From: a virus
Length of the DNA: 22,549 bases
IMG/VR virus record: IMGVR_UViG_3300025030_000434
Span: 1-22,549 of that record
Reading direction: 5' to 3' (one strand)
The position numbers were made by a program, and so were the translations under genes. The notes beneath the pieces are model-generated. The model was given only the letters and a program-made list of their open reading frames with translations, searched no databases and was not told the origin of the DNA. Below, piece by piece: positions 6,034 through 12,715 of this stretch. Within the stretch, counting starts at the first letter, position 1. Every line of letters begins with the position of its first letter.

Positions 6034-6249
6034 ATGGCAATAAGTCTAAGTGACTTTGATGTATGGAAACAAGATTCAGTAACTAAAGCTTTCTTTCTTG
6101 CAATGGTAGAACAGATTGAACAATCTAAGGAATATCTGGCTACCCAAGCAGGTTTGAATCAACTAGAAGACAACTTTCATCGTGGATACATCAGGGCATT
6201 TCAAGATGCTCTCCTGTTCCGCATTGATGATCTGGAGGGTGTAGAATGA
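6034..6249 (+). CDS. Small phage protein of unknown function
   Basis: A 71-residue, acidic, mostly helical protein without cysteines, signal peptide or membrane segment. It begins with Met-Ala-Ile-Ser-Leu-Ser-Asp-Phe-Asp-Val-Trp, followed by amphipathic helices. The ribosome binding site AGGAGA (6019-6024) is 9 bases upstream and partly within a small TTCTC/GAGAA stem-loop (6013-6025). The 3' end overlaps the co-chaperonin gene by 4 bases (ATGA), so the two are coupled. Small proteins of this type sit between portal and scaffold genes in other short-tailed phages; I cannot assign a role. Confidence 0.65.
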   Translation: MAISLSDFDVWKQDSVTKAFFLAMVEQIEQSKEYLATQAGLNQLEDNFHRGYIRAFQDALLFRIDDLEGVE

Positions 6250-6539
6250 TCAAACTACTCCTACACACTGTCCTAGTGAAACTAGATGATGTTGAGACTA
6301 AAACAGCCTCTGGCATTATCCTAGCAATTGATGAAAAGAAAGAACGCAAAGCAGTAGAATACGGCACGGTGGTTCAAGTAGGACCAACCGCTTTCAATGA
6401 TTATGGACGCGATGCGTCTATTTTGGAAGGAGGTGATCGTATCTCTCTTAACCGCTACTCGGGTAAGAGTATTGTGGATAGTGATGGCACTGAGTATGTC
6501 ATCGTGAATGATATAGACATTTTGTGTGTGATTGAATAA
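6246..6539 (+). CDS. GroES-like co-chaperonin (Cpn10)
   Basis: The 97-residue length equals that of E. coli GroES, and the Cpn10 features are in order. An N-terminal strand ends His-Thr-Val-Leu-Val-Lys. The mobile loop reads Glu-Thr-Lys-Thr-Ala-Ser-Gly followed by the GroEL-contacting hydrophobic triplet Ile-Ile-Leu (24-26). Then come Gly-Thr-Val-Val-x-Val-Gly-Pro, Gly-Gly-Asp-Arg-Ile-Ser, and a final Asp-Ile-Asp-Ile-Leu-x-Val-Ile-Glu matching the GroES C-terminus. A GroES-type protein forms a heptameric lid on GroEL. Phage versions such as T4 gp31 adapt host GroEL to fold the capsid protein, and this gene lies inside the head operon, between portal and scaffold. The start overlaps the previous stop. 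Confidence 0.85.
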   Translation: MIKLLLHTVLVKLDDVETKTASGIILAIDEKKERKAVEYGTVVQVGPTAFNDYGRDASILEGGDRISLNRYSGKSIVDSDGTEYVIVNDIDILCVIE

Positions 6540-6548
6540 GGAATTCAA

Positions 6549-7337
6549 ATGACTGAAGAAGTTCAAGCAGCCCAAGGCGGCGAACAAGTAGCAGAACAAG
6601 TGGTAGCACCTGTTGAAAATTCATATGAGACCCAAGCTAAAGAACAAGGCTGGCGTCCGAAAGAAGAGTACGAAGGTGATCCTGAAAAGTGGCGTGATGC
6701 CAAGGAATTCGTTGAGAGAGGCGAACTTTTCGGTAAGATTGATTCTATGGGTAAGGATCTTAAAGAAACGCGCAAAGCGTTGAAGATGCTCCAAGAACAT
6801 CATTCTAAAGTAAAAGAAACAGAGTATAAAAATGCTTTGGTAGAACTCAAGGCGCTTCAAAAGAGGCATCTTGAAGAAGGAAACTCTGATGGTTATCTAG
6901 AAGCTTCCGAACTTTTGACTGACCTTAAGGCAGAACAGAAGGCTCGTGAAGTTGTCGATGAATCAAAGCCACGCGGTCCCGATCCACGGTTCGTAACTTG
7001 GGTAGGTGAGAATAAGTGGTATGAAAAAGATCAGGAACTGCGCGACTATGCAGACACTCTAGGAATGGGCTATGCCCAACGTAACCCCGGACTAGATCCA
7101 GAAGAAGTTTTACAATATGTTACTACCCAAGTAAAGAGTCGATTCAAGGAGAAGTTTTCTAATCCTAATCGAACAAAACCATCCAGCGTAGAGGGCAACA
7201 GTGCCCCAGCAGCCAATAAAAGTTCTTTTGAACTGACAGAGGATGAACGCCGCACAATGAACACATTCGTTCGTGCAGCAGTGATGAGTAAAGAGGATTA
7301 CATTGCAGAAGTCAAAAAGATGCGAGGGACTAAATAA
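6549..7337 (+). CDS. Scaffold (head assembly) protein
   Basis: A 262-residue, highly charged, helical protein without cysteines. An acidic, Gln/Ala/Val-rich N-terminus is followed by a Gly-Trp-Arg-Pro-Lys-Glu-Glu motif (about 35-41). Long Glu/Lys/Leu-rich helices follow (about 65-135), then a low-complexity linker and a basic C-terminal helix ending Lys-Lys-Met-Arg-Gly-Thr-Lys. Scaffold proteins line the inside of the procapsid and leave it before or during DNA packaging, and they usually bind capsid through a basic C-terminal helix. The gene has AAGGA (6539-6543) 6 bases before the ATG and lies shortly upstream of the capsid genes. The call rests on composition and position. Confidence 0.75.
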   Translation: MTEEVQAAQGGEQVAEQVVAPVENSYETQAKEQGWRPKEEYEGDPEKWRDAKEFVERGELFGKIDSMGKDLKETRKALKMLQEHHSKVKETEYKNALVELKALQKRHLEEGNSDGYLEASELLTDLKAEQKAREVVDESKPRGPDPRFVTWVGENKWYEKDQELRDYADTLGMGYAQRNPGLDPEEVLQYVTTQVKSRFKEKFSNPNRTKPSSVEGNSAPAANKSSFELTEDERRTMNTFVRAAVMSKEDYIAEVKKMRGTK

Positions 7338-7723
7338 TGGCACGAGAAATTACTAAGCGGGCAGTCCGCCAACCCCTGTTTCAACGGGGTCCACAATCTA
7401 TCAGTGGGGAGAAAGACCCCAACTTTCATTATCGTTTTGTTAATGATTCTGGTAGTCGTATTCACAACTTTCAACAAGCTGGATATGAACTAGTAACTGA
7501 CACTGATTTATCTGTTGGTGATAATCGTGTAGTTGATGCGTCTGATCTAGGTTCAGGTAAACGTGTGATTAGTAATGATGGTACAGCCTCCTATCTTATG
7601 CGAATTAAGAAAGAGTGGCATGAAGAAGACCAAGCTACTAAGCAAGCATTTATCAAAGAACAAGAACAGGCCATGAAAAAAGAAGCCTCTTCAGGGATGT
7701 ATGGGAAACTTGAAATCAAGTAA
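7337..7723 (+). CDS. Conserved-type head-region protein, unknown function
   Basis: A 128-residue basic protein whose ATG overlaps the scaffold stop by one base (TAATG), implying coupled translation. The N-terminus is rich in Arg, Lys and Gln. The middle has a Phe-His-Tyr-Arg-Phe-Val-Asn-Asp pattern followed by Asn-Phe-Gln-Gln-Ala-Gly-Tyr-Glu. The C-terminus is a charged helix ending in a Ser-Ser-Gly-Met-Tyr-Gly-Lys-Leu segment. There are no cysteines and no membrane segment. It lies between scaffold and decoration-like genes, suggesting a role in head assembly; none can be assigned. Confidence 0.65.
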   Translation: MAREITKRAVRQPLFQRGPQSISGEKDPNFHYRFVNDSGSRIHNFQQAGYELVTDTDLSVGDNRVVDASDLGSGKRVISNDGTASYLMRIKKEWHEEDQATKQAFIKEQEQAMKKEASSGMYGKLEIK

Positions 7724-7761
7724 CTGTATCTTTGGAGAGCTAATCACTTAAAGGAATTTAA

Positions 7762-8394
7762 ATGGCAAACACTTCACGCATTGCGGGTTTCAAGCCTGTA
7801 AAGCATCTGAATGGCTCTCCCTATAACGGCCAATGTAATATTTATGAAGTACCCGCTGGCGAGGCTGTTCCAGTCTTCGTTGGCGATTTTGTTAAGCTGT
7901 CTGACTCTGCTGCTACTGCCGGTTTCCCGGCCGTTGAAGCTGCTGTCGGCGCTTCTGCTCAAGTAGCTGCTGTACCCCTCGTCGGTGTTGTTGTTGGTGT
8001 TATCAATGCCAAGCTCGACCCTGTTGATGGTAACATGAGCGCAGGGTCTATCTCTCTGGATACTCCTGTTTATCGTGCAGCCTCTACCAAGCAGTTTGTT
8101 CTAGTTGCAGATTCTCCAGATCTTATCTTTGAAGCTGAAGCTGATGCTGCTGTTGCTTATGCTACTGTTGGTCTAAACGCTGACATTGGTGCTAGTGCTC
8201 ACACTAACCCATTGCTCACTGGCGCTTCTCCTATGTATGTATATTCAACTACTGCTCCGTCTGCCTCTGCTACTCGCCCCCTGCAAATCGTGGGAATCGT
8301 AAAGCGTCCAGACAACGAAGCCAACTCTGCCTATAACAAGGTGTTGGTTAAAGTCACTACCCATGCGTATGGCAATGCCATCGCCGGTGTTTGA
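7762..8394 (+). CDS. Probable head decoration / virion structural protein
   Basis: A 210-residue, Ala/Val/Gly/Ser-rich beta-type protein with no Cys except one near residue 25 and no membrane helices. It begins Met-Ala-Asn-Thr-Ser-Arg-Ile-Ala-Gly-Phe-Lys-Pro-Val and contains a short barrel-like stretch (Gly-Asp-Phe-Val-Lys-Leu-Ser). Proteins of this size and composition directly before the major capsid gene are often capsid-stabilising decoration proteins. The ribosome binding site AAAGGAA (7750-7756) is well spaced, and the codons are GC-richer than in the endonuclease genes, consistent with high expression. The family is inferred from position and composition. Confidence 0.6.
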   Translation: MANTSRIAGFKPVKHLNGSPYNGQCNIYEVPAGEAVPVFVGDFVKLSDSAATAGFPAVEAAVGASAQVAAVPLVGVVVGVINAKLDPVDGNMSAGSISLDTPVYRAASTKQFVLVADSPDLIFEAEADAAVAYATVGLNADIGASAHTNPLLTGASPMYVYSTTAPSASATRPLQIVGIVKRPDNEANSAYNKVLVKVTTHAYGNAIAGV

Positions 8395-8418
8395 TTAATT
8401 TAAGATAAAGGATAATAT

Positions 8419-9330
8419 ATGTCTGGTGTAATTACTTCTAGCTCATTTGCAAAGCTACTCTGGCCCGGTCTGAATTCGATCTATGGTAAGGAGTATAATG
8501 ACTACCCTGTAGAGTGGGAAAAACTCTTCGAAAAGAACTCTTCTGATAAAGCGTATGAAGAGGATCTCGGTCTAAGTTCTTTCGGTCTAGCTTCAGTTAA
8601 AAATGAAGGTGCTCCGATTACGTATGACACTGAACGCCAAGGCTTCACCTCACGGTACAACCATGTTGTGTATGCACTGGGTTTCATCATCACCCGTGAA
8701 ATTTACGAGGATGATCAATATGGTAAGGTTGGTGCCCAAAAGGCCAAGGCTCTTGCCCGTTCTATGCGTCAGACCAAGGAAATCGTTGGTGCTAACATCT
8801 ACAACCGCGCTTTCACTGCTGCTTATGCAGGGGGTGATGGTAAGGAGCTAATCTCCAGTGCACATCCAAATGTCGCTGGTGGTACTTTCTCTAATATCAT
8901 CGGCACTGCCGCTGACTTGAGTGAAGCTGCTCTGGAACAGGCTACCATTGATATCGCAGGTTTCCGTGATGATCGTGGTCTGTTGATTGCTGCCAAGCCT
9001 GAACAACTTATCATTCCGTATCAACTTCAGTTTGAAGCTGCGCGGATTCTAGGTTCTGATGGTCGTGTTGGTACTGATCTAAATGATCCGAACGTTCTTA
9101 AGCAGAAGGGTATCTTCTCTAATGTTACTACTAACCATTATCTGACTGATGCTGATGCTTGGTTCATCCGCACCAATATCAAGGATGGTCTGAAGTACTT
9201 TGAACGTCGTGGTGATCAGTTCGAGATGGACAATGACTTTGACACTGAGAATGCTAAGTATAAGGCAACTGCCCGTTACTCATTCGGCTGGTCAGATCCT
9301 CGCGCCATCTATGGAAGTGCTGGGGCCTGA
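8419..9330 (+). CDS. Major capsid protein, Mu gpT-like
   Basis: A 303-residue protein resembling the Mu gpT major head subunit family, which has the HK97 fold. The N-terminus has the Ile-Thr-Ser-Ser-Ser-Phe-Ala-Lys-Leu-Leu-Trp-Pro-Gly pattern. A Gly-Phe-Ile-Ile-Thr-Arg-Glu-Ile-Tyr-Glu-Asp-Asp segment lies at about 92-103. A central Ser-Ser-Ala-His-Pro-Asn-Val-Ala-Gly-Gly segment (about 146-155) and a C-terminal Phe-Gly-Trp-Ser-Asp-Pro-Arg motif follow. Hundreds of copies form the icosahedral shell, assembled on the upstream scaffold with the portal at one vertex. It may be a client of the GroES-like protein encoded upstream. Confidence 0.85.
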   Translation: MSGVITSSSFAKLLWPGLNSIYGKEYNDYPVEWEKLFEKNSSDKAYEEDLGLSSFGLASVKNEGAPITYDTERQGFTSRYNHVVYALGFIITREIYEDDQYGKVGAQKAKALARSMRQTKEIVGANIYNRAFTAAYAGGDGKELISSAHPNVAGGTFSNIIGTAADLSEAALEQATIDIAGFRDDRGLLIAAKPEQLIIPYQLQFEAARILGSDGRVGTDLNDPNVLKQKGIFSNVTTNHYLTDADAWFIRTNIKDGLKYFERRGDQFEMDNDFDTENAKYKATARYSFGWSDPRAIYGSAGA

Positions 9331-9398
9331 GCCTAATTAATCTTTGGACAGCGGTGGATATCGAAGCCACCCCCCTCCAATTTATTTAAGGAATAATT

Positions 9399-9830
9399 AT
9401 GGCATTACGTCCTAATCAAGTTGTGACCACGACTACTCCACCGGCTGTTGAAATTCTGAGTAAGACTGTGCAAGTTGTACGTACAGACACTACAGCATTC
9501 AATGCATTTGTGCTACCTAAGGGTAGTGTAATTGCTGGTGTGTATGTTATGGGTAATACTGCATCAGACGCCGCAACTTCTGCGGTAATTGATGTAGGTT
9601 CTAATCCTGGCACTACTAACGAGCTACTTGCTCTGTTTGATGTCAAGGGTGCTACTGGGGTTGGTTATAATCCGGGTGGTGCTACCTCTGGTACTAGTAT
9701 GGGTTCTCAGCTAACTGCTGATACTCTAATCAAAGCTAAGTACACTGAGGCCGGCACTGCATCTGCTACAGGTGGCCCGTGGCTAGTTAAATGTGAGTAC
9801 TACTTCCCACAACAGGGTTTTAGTTTCTAA
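9399..9830 (+). CDS. Beta-rich virion-associated protein, unknown
   Basis: A 143-residue protein dominated by Thr, Val, Gly and Ala, with a single cysteine near the end. Alternating hydrophobic and polar residues suggest beta strands (for example Gly-Ser-Val-Ile-Ala-Gly-Val-Tyr-Val). The C-terminus is aromatic (Tyr-Tyr-Phe-Pro-Gln-Gln-Gly-Phe-Ser-Phe). The ribosome binding site is the TTTAAGGA motif shared by many genes here. It follows the capsid gene and precedes the probable terminator at 9846, so it is likely co-expressed with the head genes. A capsid-surface or head-fibre role is possible; I do not recognise the family. Confidence 0.65.
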   Translation: MALRPNQVVTTTTPPAVEILSKTVQVVRTDTTAFNAFVLPKGSVIAGVYVMGNTASDAATSAVIDVGSNPGTTNELLALFDVKGATGVGYNPGGATSGTSMGSQLTADTLIKAKYTEAGTASATGGPWLVKCEYYFPQQGFSF

Positions 9831-9845
9831 GTTGCAACCCAAAGT

Positions 9846-9880
9846 GGGGATGTTCTGTAAAAAGTTCATCCCCATTTTTA
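9846..9880 (+). terminator. Probable rho-independent terminator
   Basis: GGGGATG (9846-9852) pairs perfectly with CATCCCC (9867-9873) around a 14-base loop, followed by five T (9875-9879) and further AT-rich bases. It lies in the short gap between two co-directional genes and would reduce transcription from the capsid operon into the receptor-binding region. The long loop makes it possibly partial. Confidence 0.65.
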
Positions 9881-9894
9881 TTTAAGGAAATATT

Positions 9895-10209
9895 ATGCGT
9901 CCTACTAGTATTACAGTATCCTCAGCAGCTTCGTCCGCATGGATTCCACTAGACTATAAACAGAATCCCTTTAATGTGGGTTTTGGCGTTGTCATTCCAA
10001 GTGGCACTCTTACATATAAAATTGAACATACATTTGATGATATTTTTGATTCCAGTGTGACTCCGACAGCCTTTGATCATAGTTCTGTTACCGGCAAAAC
10101 GGCCAATGCAGATGGTAACTATGCATTTCCAGTTCGAGCTATTCGCTTGACGGTTACTGCCTATACATCAGGTTCTGCTGTCTTAACCATTCTTCAAGGT
10201 ATTCGATAA
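9895..10209 (+). CDS. Small beta-rich phage protein, unknown
   Basis: A 104-residue protein with Ser/Thr/Ala-rich beta-type composition and no cysteines. It contains Trp-Ile-Pro-Leu-Asp-Tyr (about 19-24), a His-Thr-Phe-Asp-Asp-Ile-Phe-Asp acidic segment, and ends with strands Arg-Leu-Thr-Val-Thr-Ala and Ala-Val-Leu-Thr-Ile-Leu. The TTTAAGGA ribosome binding site directly follows the terminator stem. The stop codon overlaps the SGNH gene start by one base (TAATG). Its position before receptor-binding genes suggests a structural or connector role, which I infer only from context. Confidence 0.6.
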   Translation: MRPTSITVSSAASSAWIPLDYKQNPFNVGFGVVIPSGTLTYKIEHTFDDIFDSSVTPTAFDHSSVTGKTANADGNYAFPVRAIRLTVTAYTSGSAVLTILQGIR

Positions 10210-11741
10210 TGACTGTTTCCATGAGTAATGGAGTTTCTTTGGGTAATTTAGTTTCAGCAGAAACCAATCCCCTCACCGGGGGGAACGAATTTTCAGGCGG
10301 CGTTTTCGTGTCGCGCACAAGTGTTCCGGTTGTGCTGTACGACGGCGACAGCATTACAGCCCGTGGCGTCCAGTTGCCTAATTTCCCGTCCGTGCCGGGC
10401 GCCTCGAATGTTTATTCCGGCTATGGAAATCTCGGCTATCCGGTATGGGAGCGCGGCATTCTCGGCTCGATCTACGATTTTGTGAATCAGGGCGTCAGCG
10501 GCGAAACGATCGAGCAGATAACGACGCGGATGCTCACGACTGATTTTTCTCCATACGCGGCAATCAGCTTGATGTGCGGGATGAACAACGTCGTTACCAG
10601 CACGACGGCCAATGTCGCGGCCGACATGGCAATGATTGTCTCGGTCGTGCAAAGAGCGTCGAGTTACAGCAAGCCGATCCGGGTATTTACGATTACTCCA
10701 AGGGAGTCGACCGAATGGACTGCCGCCGAGCGAGCCTACGTGCTGGCTATGAACTCGGCAATCCGCGCCCTGCCAAAGACGTACCCGTATGTGTTTGTCG
10801 CAGATGCCTTTTCGACGATGCAGACGCAGACCTCGGCCGATCCCGATCCAGATGCCGGCATGCTTGCCGCTGGTGACACGACGCACCCAAGCAAAAAGGG
10901 GTCGTGGCGCATTGCGAAGTACGCTGGCGCGGATGCTCTTGCTGCGGCGCTGACGTTTGCTGGATACGGTCGAGTTCTTGAGGCTCGCCGTCCGTTCGTC
11001 GAAACGGGGTATAGCGAACTGCTGACCAACACAGACTTCAAGACGCAAACTGGCGGCACGGATAGCACGGCGGGAATCCTGACGGTCGGTGCAGTGCCAT
11101 CCGGCTGGCGTCTAATGAATTCGTCATGCACAAACATCAAGAGCTACTTCCCATTCTATGTGACTGAAGCCAAGCGCCAGCGCGGCATGTGGGCAACTGG
11201 CATGGTTGTAATGGTTGGTGATGCGACTACCGAATCTGGCGCTGCCTATGTGGCGCTTGAAAACCACACAGCAGGCACGTTTGCGACTGACCTCGCGGCC
11301 GGCAAATGGATGCGTGTATGGGCAACCGACTACTGCTGGCAAGTCGAGTTCACCGGCGATGCGGCCGACGACGGGATCACCATTCAGCGTGCTGCAAACA
11401 TCGCAGGGCTACCGTCAGACGTGGTTCGCGGGGTGTGCGGCCTAGCCATCGAAGGCAGTGTTGATCTGGTTAAAAGCTGCCCTGTGTTTCTGGAGCAATG
11501 GTCCGATGCCTCGCCGGGTCCATCAAGAGGGCATTTCAACCACGCGACCTATCCGGCAAATGGAGTTGCTGAAATTTCGGTTGCGGATCGAATCGAAGGG
11601 TTTTTCGTGACATCGAAGCAAGCGCCAATGCCGGCTTATACGGGCGCGCTGGCAACAAACCAGTTCAAGGTCACGCCAACATTGACGGGAGCAGGAACGG
11701 CATCAGTCATTCTCTATGTGCCAAGCGTCCGAAAATTCTAA
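10209..11741 (+). CDS. SGNH/GDSL-type esterase, probable receptor-processing virion enzyme
   Basis: A 510-residue protein with the blocks of an SGNH hydrolase. The nucleophile Ser48 lies in Gly-Asp-Ser-Ile-Thr (46-50), the Gly block in Gly-Val-Ser-Gly-Glu-Thr (95-100), and the Asn block in Cys-Gly-Met-Asn-Asn (123-127). The catalytic pair D223/H226 lies in Asp-Thr-Thr-His-Pro-Ser. The enzyme domain ends near 250; about 260 further residues look beta-rich and may bind glycan or form trimers. Phage proteins of this type often de-acetylate surface polysaccharides. The coding sequence is far GC-richer than its neighbours (36 of 60 bases at 10321-10380 against 26 of 60 at 9901-9960), while its first codons look like the rest of the phage. 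This suggests a recently acquired module. Confidence 0.8.
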   Translation: MTVSMSNGVSLGNLVSAETNPLTGGNEFSGGVFVSRTSVPVVLYDGDSITARGVQLPNFPSVPGASNVYSGYGNLGYPVWERGILGSIYDFVNQGVSGETIEQITTRMLTTDFSPYAAISLMCGMNNVVTSTTANVAADMAMIVSVVQRASSYSKPIRVFTITPRESTEWTAAERAYVLAMNSAIRALPKTYPYVFVADAFSTMQTQTSADPDPDAGMLAAGDTTHPSKKGSWRIAKYAGADALAAALTFAGYGRVLEARRPFVETGYSELLTNTDFKTQTGGTDSTAGILTVGAVPSGWRLMNSSCTNIKSYFPFYVTEAKRQRGMWATGMVVMVGDATTESGAAYVALENHTAGTFATDLAAGKWMRVWATDYCWQVEFTGDAADDGITIQRAANIAGLPSDVVRGVCGLAIEGSVDLVKSCPVFLEQWSDASPGPSRGHFNHATYPANGVAEISVADRIEGFFVTSKQAPMPAYTGALATNQFKVTPTLTGAGTASVILYVPSVRKF

Positions 11742-11754
11742 TCCTCTCTGTACG

Positions 11755-11889
11755 ATGCCCATAAACTTACGTATGCAACTAAGCTGGCCGTTCTATTGGG
11801 CGGCTAGCGGAGAGGCCACATATTTTGATGTAGAGCCCTATGATTGGTTTGGAATGTATTGTGCTTGTAGTTTAGACGGAACTTTTTGA
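11755..11889 (+). CDS. Possible 44-residue protein
   Basis: An open frame from ATG 11755 to TGA 11887-11889 encodes a short aromatic protein. It has Trp-Pro-Phe-Tyr-Trp near the start, then Tyr-Phe-Asp-Val-Glu-Pro-Tyr-Asp-Trp-Phe-Gly, a Cys-Ala-Cys pair and Leu-Asp-Gly-Thr-Phe at the end. It fills most of the gap between the esterase gene and the endonuclease VII gene and is on the same strand. No good ribosome binding site is seen; translation could be coupled to the esterase stop 14 bases upstream. The non-random composition suggests a real gene or the surviving end of a longer one. Confidence 0.4.
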   Translation: MPINLRMQLSWPFYWAASGEATYFDVEPYDWFGMYCACSLDGTF

Positions 11890-11899
11890 GAATATAAAA

Positions 11900-11938
11900 A
11901 TGAAAAAGAATTACTTCATCTCAGGCGAGTGCTCGTAA
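11900..11938 (+). pseudogene. Leftover 5' end of the zinc-ribbon gene
   Basis: A 12-codon frame, ATG to TAA, encodes Met-Lys-Lys-Asn-Tyr-Phe-Ile-Ser-Gly-Glu-Cys-Ser. This nearly matches the start of the zinc-ribbon protein at 12386, which begins Met-Gly-Lys-Asn-Tyr-Tyr-Ile-Ser-Gly-Glu. The two copies flank the endonuclease VII gene. The simplest reading is that the fragment is the gene's original start, separated from its body when the endonuclease gene arrived. Confidence 0.6.
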
Positions 11939-11945
11939 ACTCGCC
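11924..11945 (+). repeat. Hairpin upstream of the endonuclease VII gene
   Basis: GGCGAGT (11924-11930) and ACTCGCC (11939-11945) pair perfectly around an 8-base loop. The left arm lies within the leftover Gly-Glu-Cys codons of the split gene. No T-run follows. It ends 20 bases before the endonuclease ribosome binding site (from 11966) and may mark the left insertion boundary or influence expression. Confidence 0.5.
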
Positions 11946-11976
11946 TCGTCACTACGTTTCTCGAAGAAAGGGTTTT

Positions 11977-12393
11977 ATGGAAATATATGAAAAGAAATGT
12001 TCTAGATGTAAAGAAGTAAAACCTCTTTCTGGGTTTTCAAAAGATAAACAACACTGGTCTGGTCATAAATCAGCATGTAAGGTTTGTGCTAGTTTAGATT
12101 TTGCAGAGTGGAAATCTAAGAACTTAGAGAAAAGTAGAAGAGACGATAGAAAAAGACACTACATTAGAACATATGATCTTGATCCAGAATTAGCAGAACA
12201 ACTTGTACAAAATCGCGTTGGTGAGTGTAGTATTTGCGGTTCTATTCTACCCTTAGTAGTAGATCACTGTCATACAACTGGTAAGGTTAGAGGTTTAATT
12301 TGTTCTGCTTGTAATAGGGTTCTTGGGTACAGTAAAGATAACATTAAAACATTAGAAAATGCTATCTTATATTTAAGGACTTTTTATGGGTAA
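11977..12393 (+). CDS. Endonuclease VII-family nuclease with N-terminal zinc finger
   Basis: A 138-residue protein. An N-terminal zinc-finger-like part has C8-x2-C11 and C34-x2-C37, then a basic helical linker (about 45-63). The endonuclease VII domain follows: C84-x2-C87, Asp-His-Cys-His at 96-99 (D96/H97 catalytic-type), C109-x2-C112 and N113. ATG 11977 is chosen because GAAAGG (11966-11972... 4 bases away) is a good ribosome binding site; an in-frame GTG at 11929 inside the hairpin is less likely. The gene is AT-rich relative to its neighbours and overlaps the zinc-ribbon gene by 8 bases. It is flanked by two versions of that gene's start, as expected for an inserted mobile nuclease gene. 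Homing activity is inferred. Confidence 0.88.
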   Translation: MEIYEKKCSRCKEVKPLSGFSKDKQHWSGHKSACKVCASLDFAEWKSKNLEKSRRDDRKRHYIRTYDLDPELAEQLVQNRVGECSICGSILPLVVDHCHTTGKVRGLICSACNRVLGYSKDNIKTLENAILYLRTFYG

Positions 12394-12712
12394 GAATTAT
12401 TATATATCTGGGGAATTTAATTTAGTCTGTGACAGATGCAGTAAAAAGATAAAAGCCCATCAAGCCAAACATGAGTGGACTGGTTTTATAGTTTGTGGTG
12501 ATTGTTGGGAGCCTAGACATGCTCAAGACTTTGTAAAAGCAAACACAGATAAAATATCTGTCCCGTTCCAACGGCCTGTACCAGAGTTCGTATATGTAGA
12601 TGTACCTTATGTGGATGTAGATAATCCTGTCTGTACATTAACTGGAAACACAGCAATTCCATCACAAGCAATACCGGGATGCTTCATCCCAAGTAAAATT
12701 CTTTCGGAGTAA
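12386..12712 (+). CDS. Zinc-ribbon phage protein, 5' end replaced
   Basis: A 108-residue protein with a zinc ribbon: C15-Asp-Arg-C18 and C37-Gly-Asp-C40, followed directly by Trp-Glu-Pro-Arg-His-x-Gln-Asp-Phe-Val (41-50). I recognise this Cys-Trp-Glu-Pro-Arg-His pattern as typical of small conserved phage proteins encoded near tail genes; its function is unknown to me. The C-terminal half is Pro/Val/Tyr-rich. Its start overlaps the endonuclease VII stop by 8 bases, and its ribosome binding site AAGGA lies inside that gene's codons for Leu-Arg-Thr. A near-identical but truncated start survives at 11900-11938. The protein therefore appears intact, with a new N-terminus supplied by the insertion. 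Confidence 0.75.
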   Translation: MGKNYYISGEFNLVCDRCSKKIKAHQAKHEWTGFIVCGDCWEPRHAQDFVKANTDKISVPFQRPVPEFVYVDVPYVDVDNPVCTLTGNTAIPSQAIPGCFIPSKILSE

Positions 12713-12715
12713 TAA

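Noticed and set aside
9353-9371. GGTGG/CCACC stem after the capsid gene
   Set aside because: Only five pairs, a 9-base loop and no T-run, so it is too weak to call a terminator.
10293-11048. A 251-codon open frame on the minus strand
   Set aside because: It is antisense to the SGNH esterase gene, has Arg/His-rich composition typical of a GC-rich shadow frame, and all other genes are on the plus strand.
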